Below, in pieces: positions 1-12,600 of a stretch of 64,000 nt of DNA. The stretch's first letter is position 1; the number at the start of each line of letters is the position of its first letter. Both the position numbers and the translations under genes were made by a program. Source of the stretch: Anisodus tanguticus (Eukaryota > Streptophyta > Magnoliopsida > Solanales > Solanaceae). The notes beneath the pieces are model-generated. The model made no database searches. It was not told where the DNA came from and was given only the letters and a program-made list of their open reading frames with translations. The DNA is taken from NCBI GenBank assembly GCA_034509755.1, contig CM067550.1, forward strand, positions 3,155,001 through 3,219,000. Reading direction: 5' to 3'.

Positions 1-2526
1 ATTCTAGAAAAGACATATTAGATTCTGGCTAAATTATTGAGTAGATTTTAAGTACAAATACAAAATCTGAGTCAAAGTTATTGAGTTCTATCTAATAGAT
101 TAGCAAAACTGTAGCTCTGCCCCTAGAAACAAAGAGTAAGAAGGGAACTGTGGGAGGAAGAAGGTTGTTTATAGCTTCAGAAGAGTGGTCCATGGTTGTC
201 TCTAGGTGAAAATTTTTATTTCCAGTTTTCAACAATCTTATAATATTAAAAGAAATGGGAATTGAACTTCTTTTCAATGAGATTTAACATGAATTAAATT
301 TCCCATTTCACAATGAACATACAAATTCCACTGACAGAAAAGATTTAACAAAAGGAAAGAAAATCCAAAGAAGCAGTACATATATAGACAACCCATATGA
401 GTTCCCATGCTGTTGAATCAAGCATGCAGCAAACCTTTATCTACTGTCCCATCTAGAATTGCTTCACCACCGCATACAAAAGTCTTGTTAAAATGAAATA
501 TATATAATAATAATAATAAAAAAGTCGGTTTCAAACCTTAAATGAATGCAAAACACACAGCTCATGTTCCTCAACTTGCTCCATGCAAAGTGTTTGAATT
601 TAACACTTCTACCAGGTAGCTACAGTTGTTATTATGTCCTTCTGCAGTGGAACTTACTTAGGTTTCTTTTCTAACCTTCAATCAGGGCGGAGCTACAGTT
701 CTGCTTATGGCTTCAGCATAATTTAATAGCTTTGGTCCAAATATTGTATTTGTGTTTAATTAATAACAGAAATTTAGTGTACTGGGTTGTCTTTTTGAAG
801 AAGAGCCTTGGCGTAACTGATAAAGTTATTGTCATGTGACCAGGAGGTCGGGGTTAGAGCGTGAAAACACCTCTTGCAGATAAACCCTTATGGTCCGGTC
901 CTTTCCCAGACCCCGCGCATAGTGGGAGTTTATTGCACCGAAATGCCTTTTTTTATGTATAAATTTATTCAGAAGTCAGTAAGCTGTTTTTTTCTTTTTA
1001 AATTCAGAATCCATAAACTTAAAATTCTAGCTTCGCCTTACTTGCAACCTATTATTAGACATCACTTTTACCAAGAGAGAAATACACATGGTCTGGGTCA
1101 CTAACTATATCCTCAAAGTTCCATGAAAAGCCCATTCCTTCATGCTCTGATAACCAGTCACTTTGCAAGTGTTAACCTGAGTTGGATGGTGGGCACTATC
1201 CTTGTATCTTACTGCTGCATGTCCTACCTCAGTCCGGGGCGGAGCCACCTTAGGTCGAATTTTTTTTACTATATCCGAGTAAAATATAATAATAATGTAT
1301 ACATAATATAACTTGACGATTTTTTTAATAAAATGTACTTCTTAGTACTACTGGCCAAGGTGAAATTTTTGCTAGTTGGGACAACTGTTTAGTAAAATGA
1401 CCTTTTTATTTCTCTTACAATTTATGGACCTTTTAGCCCAAGGTTTAAAGATCTTTTTTAAGAAAAATGAAAATCTTATGTGCAAACGTTATACGACGAC
1501 AATTCCTTTATAAGTTACTACACACGTTAGACGATAATTTAATATATTGTAAAGTTGAACAATATATGAGCAAACATTAGACCTGAATCTAACATTGTAT
1601 GTAAGGATAATTACCCAAGAGTTATATTGGCACAACATTTTAAATAGGCACAATATCTTAATAATAGTCTAAAAAGGGAACCTTTGGGCAAATTAGCCCA
1701 AAAGTTTCAAGAAAATCTCAATACAGCTTGGTACTGCAGCTCTTGCGACATTTAGGAGCCAGAATTATTGAAATGGAAATGACGGAATGTTCATGTCGTG
1801 TAACAATCAAATGACAAACTTCAAAATCGTTTAAAGTTATATACACCGACAGTGTAAAGATTCCTTACACAATTGGTATTGTATAACCTATTATAACATG
1901 TTACCGGTGTTATCAGATTAACAATTTATGCCTATCATAGAGAATTTACCTGCAATTATATGTGGTCTGATTGTATAGATATTTTTCACACTGCCAATGC
2001 ATAAAACTTAAAACTCTTTTAGATTTCATCTTGCTGAATTCACTATTTCTGATACAAGATTATATGAGCTGAAGCTAAGAAGAATATGAAAAAAATTGGA
2101 GATAGGAGATTGCATTCCATTTCAATAAAGAATATGAACCAAATGTGAAACCCCTTTAGACAGAAGGGAGACATTTATGCTCGGGCAATTTTCTCTTACA
2201 ATATAGTACTCCAATTAGTCCTTGTTACAAAGAATCTTAGCTAATGGCAACTCTAAAAATGGACAAAAATGAGACAATAAGAACAAAGACTAAGTGGAAA
2301 ACTTCATCCCTGCCCCTTCTCCTACCTAAACTAGACCTACAATTTTACAAGACTACATTGGAGCAACTTTACAAGGGACATTGGATGTTACAGTATAAAA
2401 AAAGGTGCATCCGGAGGGACAAATAATCGGTTGGTGGACGTACAATAGTTGATATTCATGAAGTGGAAACTTGGACGATGTCCTTCCAACTAACATGCAC
2501 TTCGTGTGCTAGAGAAAACTCAGCCT
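1..2526. other. 3' flank of the myosin gene, mostly unassigned
   Basis: AT-rich sequence downstream of the myosin stop codon. The part nearest 2,527 should hold the myosin 3' UTR on the minus strand. The only element I recognise is a SINE at about 802-952. The open frames here are short and match no family I know. Confidence 0.5.
802..952 (+). mobile_element. tRNA-derived SINE (Au-like)
   Basis: The segment starts with GAGCCTTGGCGTAACTGATA, which resembles a tRNA A box. A degenerate B box follows within the ACCAGGAGGTCGGGGTTAGAG stretch, then a tRNA-unrelated body (GGTCCGG...CCCAGACCCCGCGCATAG) and a T-rich end. The same family occurs in reverse at 46,530-46,705 and 49,777-49,945, and as a fragment at 24,010-24,120. 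The copy is diverged. I found no clear target duplication. Confidence 0.65.
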
Positions 2527-5500
2527 TTATTCGCGTAAAAATTGGAAGGCTGCATTTTCGAGCAGTTCGTTTGCAGGTTTTACACCGGTAAAATCAACGT
2601 CCTTGAGGGAACTGTTAATATCCTCAACAGAGATGGGGATGCTGCATTGAAAGCAGATAGATAAATGATAGAACAAGATCTATGTCCCTCCAAAAATGTT
2701 GTCATACACGTGTCAGACCCTCCAAAAATGCACTACTTTTGGAGGATCCGACACGCATCTATTGGTATTTTTGAAAAGTACGAACAACATAGATTTTGAC
2801 AGCAAATGGGATTAATGAAGTACCTGGAATTATCATCCAATACAAAGTTGTTATCTGCATCATTTGCATCATTTGCTTTGTCTGCATCATTCACGTCTTC
2901 TTTTACTTGATCCTTAAAGCTGGAAATGACCTGTTCCGATCAGTATGGTTTAAGAACCGAACGCAGAAAAGTTGAGTTAATTTCATTGAGAAAGAATCAT
3001 TAAACCCAAGGCTCAACATCCCCGATAGAAGAAATAATCAAAAAGACAAACAGTTGAGGAGGTAACCAATATCTTATATTGATGAATGCTAGTTGCCAGC
3101 AGATCGTCTCGAAGGATCATTTCTCATATACATAATTAACAAGAGACATTTAATGAGAGGGTATAAAAGCAGAAGGAGAAAGGAAGACTTACATCTGGGG
3201 ATACACCTTGAGTATTAAAATCTTCATCCCAGTAAAGTGTACACATTCGATACAACTGTTGACTACTCAGAATCTGAAAAGATGATCCAACGGAAAAAGA
3301 CACTCAGTGCCAGATGTGCAAATGCTACAACATAAATTCCAAGGACTCGTATTGTAACATGAAGATTAACACCAGACATAATTTATTTAAGCCCCTATCA
3401 ATCTATACACACTTCATAATTATCCAATAGGATGCTTCGTGCTAGCACTCAAACAACTAACAAAGGAATTTTAACTGCCACAAGTGGCAGCCTGGAACCA
3501 CCATGTATTATCAATATTTGAAATCTCTCAATCAAGTACAACTAAGAAGACTATAAAGATGAACTTACAGGGCAGAGATCAGTTGTAAGATCTTCAGATG
3601 TAAGTCTCGACTTCTGATTAATAACCTGTAAAATGAGCTATTTAGACAAGGGAAAACAGATGGTACAGGTAAGCTGGTAAAGTAATTATCTCAAAATGAG
3701 AGTTAAATTTCCAGAAATGTGGTCAGTTGCAAGTAACAGAGTACTTTTGCAAAATCATATTGGACTTGAGGAAAGCATTATTTGCCTATGAAGCATAGTA
3801 ACATTTTTCCAAAAAAAAAAAAGATTCATCTTCATTGATAAATTTGCCCATTCAAAGAGGAGAAACATACCAAAAATCCTACTGCCTGCCTCACATGCTT
3901 TAGTTCATCCAGAGAAGAACCAACGTACTGCAAAGGAACGAGGGTTACCACGAGTTATAATAGCAAGCAGTATAAAATTACAAATATGTAAATATAGTTC
4001 ATGGTATCTAATATCTACTACCCCCTCCATTTCACTTAATGTGACACAATTAGTCCGTTGACTCTTTTTAGTTTTTCTGTCAAGCGTCTTGGTATTGGAT
4101 CCGCTCTTTTTTTAAAATGAACATGAACTAGATTCTATTCTAATTCTTTATTCTCAAGAGAATCCTGCACCCAAACTATTCTTTAGGCATCTTCATGTGT
4201 CAAAGATGCGAGTCTTAGTTCCTAGTTCGTCTGAATCAGGTGTGTCTGAGTTGCAGTCTTATGTATGTAAGAATGCTAAGCATATTCTGAAGTAATATTC
4301 CTAAATTGAGAGTCATTGTGGTGTACTATATAAACGAAGTACGAGGGTCAAACTGAATAGTTTTCGGTGTGAATTTTAACATAGAATCTTAAAGATTTTT
4401 TAAATAAAATTTACATTTTTGGAAATTAGATAAGTACTATAAGTCACATAGTTAACTATTTAAAATATAAAGAAGTATTTGAAAAACAATGGTCAAAGAA
4501 AAACTCATTTGAATCTCCAAATTGTAAGTGTCACATAAAGTGGAACAGAGGGAGTAACTCATGATAAAGTACCTCTTCTTTTACATTGCCGCACCAATGT
4601 TCTATTTCTTCCAATCCAGCTTTTACATACTCCCCATTGCTGAATGTACAGCACTCTCTTTGAAGGAGAAGGCTGCAATGACGATTAAATAGTATGGTAA
4701 GTGGTGTATCTATGAATTTCTGGCTAATCTTCCTGCTATGAGATACGAAAAAGGTACCTATTGAAAAGCTGAACATTAACGTAAGAAAATATCTGGTTTA
4801 GAATTTTCTGGACAAACACAGGATGAACCTGAAACAAAATATGCATAAGTCCACTCATCAGTTTATAATAATATTAGAACATCACACTATATATGACAAT
4901 GAAGACATACATAATTTTCTTTCAGTGTACTGAGAAGTCCATTTAGGCTCTCAATTACGCCATCCCAGGGAGTGGACGGGGAAGAACCATCAACGGAATT
5001 GCCTGGTGATTGCAAGGAGCTTCCTTTTGATGTTTGAGATGCCTAATTAAGATGGGCAGTGAAAGTATAATTAGAAGTTTGAATATGTGAAGTACAAAGA
5101 CAATAACCCTGAGAACTTTTGAGTCAAAATATAAATTAGTTGGAAGCAACAACAGCTTATCACAATTTTGAGATCCAATAGAAAACTTCTGAAAGGGCAA
5201 AGAAATCAAGATAAACCAGAATTCTAATCAAAGCGACAGTTGATATGGTGTAGTGAGTTATTAAACGATATAGGGGCCCAACGAATTCTTGTGAGCTAGG
5301 GAAAAGTGCTACTCCCTCTGTCCCAATTTATATGACACTCTTTCCTTTCTAGTCAGTCCCAAAAAGAATGACACATTTCCTTATTTGGCAACAATTTAAC
5401 TTTTAACTTTACCTTTTATGTTTAACGAGATGATCTATAACCACACAAATATCTTTCACTAGTTTTAGACCACAAGATTTAAAAGTCTTTTATTATTTCT

Positions 5501-8500
5501 TAAACTCCGTGTCCAGTCAAACTACATCATATAAATTGGGACGGAGGGAGTATTTGAGAAGAGGACCTGATGAGATATTATGATTAACAAGTACCAAATG
5601 ATATTTTTACATATTGTTCAGAGTGTGTGTATATATATATATATATATAAAAATTCAAATGTGTCATGTTCATAATACAAACTTACATAACTTTAAAACT
5701 ACAAAGCTAGAAATGAGGACAGTATTAAACTAACTACAGAGCCAAATAAAAGAAGAGATTGTCATATAACTTGTAGAAAACATGGTGATTTACCTGGATA
5801 CATGAAGCCAGTAGTGAAGACAAGTCCTTTTTCCAGTTATCTCGAATAATTCCATAAATCTTTTCGACATAAGCACTGAGCTGCATCTTGAAAAGTAAAG
5901 CTGGCTGCTTTGCCTCAACTTGACGTACAGTGTCGAGACCACCAATTGCAAGGTTCGCAGATGAACCCCGGAAACTCTAGAAAAGAAGTGCAATCATTTC
6001 ATCAATAAATTTTCTGAAGAAATCTACTGAATACTATTTAAGTAACCAGCATATTCCTCATTCTAGGCTACTAGTATGTTTTATATGGAGAGATGTACCA
6101 ATGTCCAGCCAACAGAACTGTAAGCAAGTAACAGTTACATGGTGTCTTGCTCGGAAATTCGCAGGATACAAGTACACAAACTATTATAAAGTCGAGGACA
6201 ACACCGACAGGTAGCCCACCTAATAAGTAAGTCAATGGTGAAATAAATGTGGGATTGTATCTTAAATAGTGCATCACACCTATATATATGTGTATATAGG
6301 ACAAGTTAGAATCAATATGATTAGTTCCTCCTTATTTCTTCCTCTCCATTCAAATATTCATCATTCAATCAGAGCCTATCAATCTGTTTAAAAATTTTAA
6401 GTTATTTCCGCTTACTGGTGCGGTGTTACATATAATTCACTTAGACTTTATCACAGATATTAAACATGGTACCATTTTCAGATCAGCACATACATACAAT
6501 TAGTTCATGAACTATAGAAAATCATCCCTCCTTTCTCTAACTTATCAGACAGAATATTTTGTGAACTGGCTTCTCTCTGTCCAATCTTGCCTAACTGCTA
6601 TCAACTTAGCCTTCTGAAATCTTCTGATTGTCTGACATCGGTTGTGTAAGGGCTCTCAAAGATATATAAAGGTCTTGGGCCACTCCATCCGTAGTTTAAG
6701 GTCTTGGGTTGCATGTCCAGATTCTTTCACATTTATTATCATCAGTTCCCATCTGCCCAGCTTCACTTCCTCTTCTTTTCCATCAGTTTCTTTTTCTTTT
6801 TCTTTTTTCAGATAAGGTAATTTTATCAATCACACAGTACCAAGGAGGAAACAGATATGTGAAAAAGTCACTGAACTTAGCTCCTTTTACGTGTAAGGTG
6901 TATAAGGTCAAAAATGTTATGTATATTCATGTACAATAGTCATCCTTTAGATTTTGAAGATATCTAAACTTCACTTACAAATTATTTTTTATTCCCACAA
7001 AACATTGATATTTTCTTTCTATTCAAAATATCCAAAATATACATTTAAGGGATTATGTTCCAAACTTTGTCTCTGCTTGTTTCGCAATCTATCCTAGCCA
7101 ACTAGTAAGAGCATGCTTCAGCCTCCATCACCCACTAGACCAACAAAGATATTCAGTATTACTTTGCAACCGCAATCTATCCTAGCCAACTAGTAAGAGC
7201 ATGCTTCAGCCTCCATCACCCACTAGACCAACAAAGATATTCAGTATTACTTTGCAACCTCAAGTGGTTTCACCATTATGAGGCGCATTGGAAATCAAGG
7301 ACAGGTCCCAAATACGTAAGTCAACAGTGGATTAAATGCACCACTGTATTTTGTATATTACGTTCCTAGTCAGTTCTGCATTTTAAATTATATATTCGCA
7401 CATATTGGAATTGATATAGTTCCCTCTATTGTCTCCACCCCACACCCCACACCCCTCAAATCTTCAACATCAATAGTAGCATCAGAGATATGCCCAATTT
7501 TGTAAAAAGTAAAATAAATAACTCAAACTATCAACTGTAGAAACCTTCTATAGAAGTGCTTTCAAATACACAAAGTAATACTGCAAAAGATATAGCCAAC
7601 TACTTCAAATATGATGGTGTCTTTTGATAATATTATGTCACTCAGTTTAGGTTAGCTAAAATGAGAGGGAGCACCGCAGAAACTTTAATTCAATAGTTTT
7701 AGGAGCACATTCAATAATAGAGACAAAGAATCTAAATACCTGTGCCATTCTACCAAAAAATGATGTTGGTTGGGGTGGTTTACTTGGAGCTGAACCAGTA
7801 GTTTTAAGCGTATGCTGAAGCAAAAACAACAATGTTGCACCATTGGACAGCCAATAAGCCATATGATTATTGTTTGTCTCGTCCTGAAAATTGATATAAA
7901 ACGAGCATGTGTGTATATCAGTGTATATCATGAGTTAGAGAGACAGCATCTTTAAATTTCTCATTATGACAGAAAATAGCTACAACATGATCGCTGATTT
8001 TGACATGATATTGGAAGTTACCTCTATCGCAGAACCAATCATCTGAATAAGGCGATCAAATACGTTAGTTTTTTCTGCTTCGAAGGAATTCCAATGAAGT
8101 AGGCATTTGTATATGGTAAATGCTGCCACTGGTTTCCCTTCACTGAACCCTAGATCTTGACTGACACATTTGATAAGAATATCTACACTCTCCTGCAACA
8201 TAATGTTAAAGAGGATATTAAAATTAGTAGCCACAGTATCACCACATTCATCCACAGGAAAATGGAGGATTATTTCCCGTGCTGATGTATTATGCCTTTG
8301 TGAATAAAACTTCTCAAAAACTAGTAGCACGAAATTAGAAAAATAACTCAATGTTTTTTGTATTCATGCAAAACAATTTATACACAAATTCATCTTTAAG
8401 CATCGCATACGTACATAAAAGGATTCTACCCAACCCCCCAGGGCTAAGCTCACTTGGCAAAGGTACAGGCATTTGAGGCTTAGGTCACAAGTTTGAGCCC

Positions 8501-9654
8501 TACGCCAAGCTAACTAAGCCTGAGTGGAGAAGGGTAGAGGGAAGGGCCCATCATTGAGTTTCCAAGGTTGCGGTTGGTCCTAAAGGTTGGCTACAGATGG
8601 ATTTCTCGGTATCAAAAAATAATTAAAAAAGCATTCTACCCAGGGTTTAGGACTAAAAGGGAACTCCGTCGATAAAACATATGCAGCTATGTCCTTCCGA
8701 TACTATCTTCCGCAGCAGATTATCCACTTTTTTATAGGTATACCATAACTTCTGAAAGGTTGCAAGGAAGGTAGTTTTCAAGATGCATCAGGAGAAGTTC
8801 GGAGTGTGTCAGCACTCTTTAGTTGTTCATTTCTTTAGCTGCCATTACGATTTGTTGACTATTTTTAACCAAGAAATAGCCAGTGAACAAGGAAGTATAT
8901 AAGGGATCATAAAGAATGAGGGTGAGGATAAATCTCACAGCTATACAATAGAGTTCAAACCACAGACCTTTTAAAATAAATGTTTGTGGGGCATAGCATG
9001 TTTTAGGAACTCCAGTTTCTGGATATCTTGTTCCGTCTATTCTCAACAGGTAAAAAAGTACTAAAGCGGAGAAAGATGGAAAACAGAAAAGGAAATCTGA
9101 TTGAAAAATATTTGATCGCTTCCTGGGTACATACCCGCTGCCTTTCAGCAGTGGATCTTCTCATAGACTCTGTACCAAACCATTTTGCTGCTCCAGCATT
9201 GGATCTCCTCATAGACTCTGTACCGAACTTTCTTGATGGTGTTGCAGCCAGTGGTTCCTGTATATACATAATATGTCATAATGACGTTATGCAAAGCAGC
9301 AACATGACTGTTACTCCCTCAATCCCAGTTTATGTGACTGTATTCGAGTGCACAAAGTGTTTAAGATGTTAATTTAACTTATATGTTATACGAGTGATAG
9401 AAGAAGAAAACATTAGAGTAATACTTGAAATGTTAGTTTGATAGAGAAAATGTCACCTCCTTATTAAGAACTTGAACACTTTAATGAATTTGGATTCTTG
9501 AAAGTAGTGAAAGTTATCCAGAAATGGAATGGTGTCAAAGGTTTTGGGATGTTCTAAAATGATAAGAGTATCATACAAGCTGGGACAGAGGGAGTATATA
9601 ACAAAGCACTAAATAGGTGAATCCTTCACTTACATGATGACCGTTTTCAGAAGG
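2527..9654 (-). CDS. myosin XI exons 29-40: linker and globular DIL-type tail
   Basis: Exons 9634-9654 (a 21-bp microexon, PSENGHH), 9135-9257, 8022-8192, 7740-7883, 5794-5976, 4911-5042, 4758-4828, 4573-4672, 3871-3927, 3569-3625, 3193-3273 and 2527-2641. The globular tail binds cargo receptors. Conserved blocks include GFSEGKPVAAFTIYKCLLHW, NNHMAYWLSNGATLLFLLQ, RQVEAKQPALLFKMQL, QRECCTFSNGEYVKAGLEE, DELKHVRQAVGFL and QQLYRMCTLYWDEDF. The protein ends in ENAAFQFLRE, followed by TAA. Exon 9135-9257 contains a duplicated FGTESMRRS unit. Exon 2824-2930 (107 bp) contains Asn-Asp-Ala-rich repeats just before the C-terminal region. Confidence 0.88.
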
Positions 9655-12600
9655 CTGCAGGAGGAAAATGGAAAAAAGAAAAAAAAAAGTGAGGACGTGC
9701 TCAAGAAAGCTATGAAAAAAAAAAGATTGACATTTCTATGGCATCAGAGGCAGAGTTTTTACTGTGAAATGGCTTGAAGTTCTTCCAGCAGGTAAATGTA
9801 ATGCTTGCTGTCGAAGAATCTGCTGGTCTTCTATATCGGAAAGTTTCTCTTCAAGCCTGAGATACAAATGCAAAGTTAAACAAGATATTCAAGCTAACTA
9901 ATCTCACATGATTATGAATCCCGGATTTTAACTTGCACAAATATAATAGAACCAATTAGATTCTTAATAGAAGAAATCTATGTTCTCTACTAATTAATGG
10001 AAGAAATACATCTAAGTTCTACATTTTGTTACAATGAACAGCAAGTCCTAATAGGACAAGAAAAACCATATCCTGATTGAATTTCAGCTCAAGACAAACA
10101 GCTACCATATCTAAACGACATGCAAAACCATATGTAAGAAAAGAACAAATAAGATAAGACTCCAGAGCTGTTAAAGAAACCAAGCCATATATGTAAATCT
10201 TTCCAACCTTTGCATGGTAAGCTTCAACTCAATTATCTTAGCCTCTGCGTCCAGAGCTTGCTTTAATCGCTCCTCACTTAATTTGCTTGTTTCCTCATAC
10301 TTTTTTTCTGTTTCATCAATTTTCTTTTCCAATGAGTTAACAAGAACCTGAAACATATTTTAAGTTTAAAAGCTATTTATTGAAATTGAAGAAGAGTATC
10401 TATTAAGTATCTATTAAGAAGAGTATCAATTTAAATATAACATCTTCACCTTGAACTGCTCATTTTCAGCAGTAATCTTGCCCGATACCTCCTGATCTGC
10501 AACCTGGGACTGTACTTCTTCCAACAACTTTGTGGCAGCCTCAGGATCCTTCATTAGCAGCTCTTTAGAACTGTGATTCTCTCAATCAGTATCAAAAGAA
10601 AAAAAAGGCGAAAATAAGGATCTAAATTGGTCTGAGATTCAACGATAAAATACCAGCAATTCCAAAAGTTATGAGAGAATCTGATTCAGCAGAGATCAAG
10701 ATGCAATTTTGGGTCAAATACAAATTAAATTAAATTCAAAGGGGAGGCTAAGGTGGATTGAAACAAGTGAACCACAAATCTTCTGGGAGGTGTATGCAGT
10801 TATTTTTTCTGGGTCAATCCTCACCTCTTGAGCTAGCTTTCAGGGTTGAGTTAGGCCCAAAGTCCATTTTCTTATCATGGTATCAGAGCCACCTCTTGAT
10901 CTAGTGTTGGGGTTGAACTAGATCCAAGGTCCGTTTCTTAATAGGCAGTGCACAAAATAACATTGGAAGATAAATAATGTACAAACAATATTAAACTAAG
11001 ACCATTTAATAATTGGGAAATAGACCAAGGATAGAATCCTGATTGACTTTCAGCTTTAGACAAACTATGATGGGTAATCCAGATTACTACTAAACCATAT
11101 TAAGGTAGAACAAGGAAAGGCGGTTTCCAACAAACAAAGTGACATATGTAAAATTTCCTTACCTTTGCATGGCATCCTTCAGCTGAGTTATCTTAGACTC
11201 GGCCTCCAGAATTTGCTTCAGTCGTTCCTGACTTATTCTGACTGTCTCCTCATATTTTTTCTCTATTTCATCAATTTTTTCTTCCAATGAGTTAACAAGA
11301 ACCTGCAACATATTTGACAAGATATCAAAAGCCTGTTCAACAACAGAATTATGAAAACTATACATAAGAAGCTGTAACTATGGATATTTCGTTGAGCAAG
11401 AAAACAGCAAATAAAATAATAAATTTGAAACAGAAGAAAAACTTTTCCCCGTCATGATCACTTCATGTATTTTTTGATCTTCAAATAGAGTACTCAATAT
11501 CCATTAAGTAGAACAACAGAGTTAAATCTCACATCCTAACCTTAAGCTGCTCATTTTCAGCTGTAAGCTTGTTGACCTGCACCTGATCTATAACCTTGAC
11601 CTCTTGTATAACAGATCCTTGTTCAATGATTTTTGTGGCAGCCGCACTTTCCTTCATGAGCTGCTCCTGATCTTTAACCTGGACCTCTTGAGTAACAGAT
11701 ACTTGTTCCACGACCTTTGTGGCAGCCGCACTTTCCTTCCTGAGCTGCCCTTGATCTTTAACCTGGACCTCTTGTATAACAGATCCTTGTTCCACCACCT
11801 TTGTGGCAGCCTCACGTTCCTTCTTGAGCAGCTCTTTAGTTTCTTGAAGCTGAAGCCTCATTTCCTCCAATGCAGACTGTAATTTCTTTGTTTCCTGGGT
11901 TTTAGCTTCCTCCATATTGTCCTATATAATATAGTTTCTATCAATTACTGGTATAGAAGCAAGATGCTAATACAAAGTAGAATCACATTATGTTTTCTGT
12001 TTATTTTTCAATGCTTGGTTTACCTTTGTCCAACTTCAAAGTCCAACAATAAACACTTCATAGTGAAATTATAAGACATGCACATTTCCAACATGATACA
12101 ACAACATATCCAGTGAAATCCCACAACGTGGGGTCTGGGAAGGGTAGAGTGTACGCAGACCTTACCTCTACCTTGGTAGGTAGAGCGGCTGTTTCCGAGA
12201 GACCCTCGTCTCAAGACAGAGCATAAGCACAAGCAACAGCAACAGCAAAAGCAAAGAAAGAGCAAAGCAAGAGAAACGGTCAGACGGTCAGAAAAAAATC
12301 CCACAACGTGGGGTCTGGGGAGGGTAGAGTGTACGCAGACCTTACCTCTACCTTGAGCATAAGCACAAGCAAAGCAACAACAAAAGCAAAGCAATAGAAA
12401 CGGTCAAACCCGGTCAGAAAAAATTTAAAGCAGTATGAAAATGCTGGTATCAAAAGCGAATAGACCATGAATAGCGCGTTCTGAAAAAGTAAGTAGTAAC
12501 TAGCGCATGTAAATAAGCTAAACAAAGTACGCTAAAGGGCACATAGCAGCAGAAATCAAACTACAGGGGACTATAAAGCAATACTGCGCCTATTAGTATG

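Noticed and set aside
9028..9372. 114-residue plus-strand open frame
   Set aside because: It is antisense to the myosin exon 9135-9257; the minus-strand reading fits the myosin linker with correct splice borders.
10208..10570. exon pair as decayed pseudo-exons
   Set aside because: Both exons keep open frames, plausible splice sites and matching phases, so they are kept as real (possibly alternative) exons. The GTTGGA donor at 10,207 is weak, which leaves some doubt.
11604..11882. 92-residue plus-strand open frame with repeats
   Set aside because: Mirror of the repeated coiled-coil exon on the minus strand; its repetition only reflects the 84-bp units.
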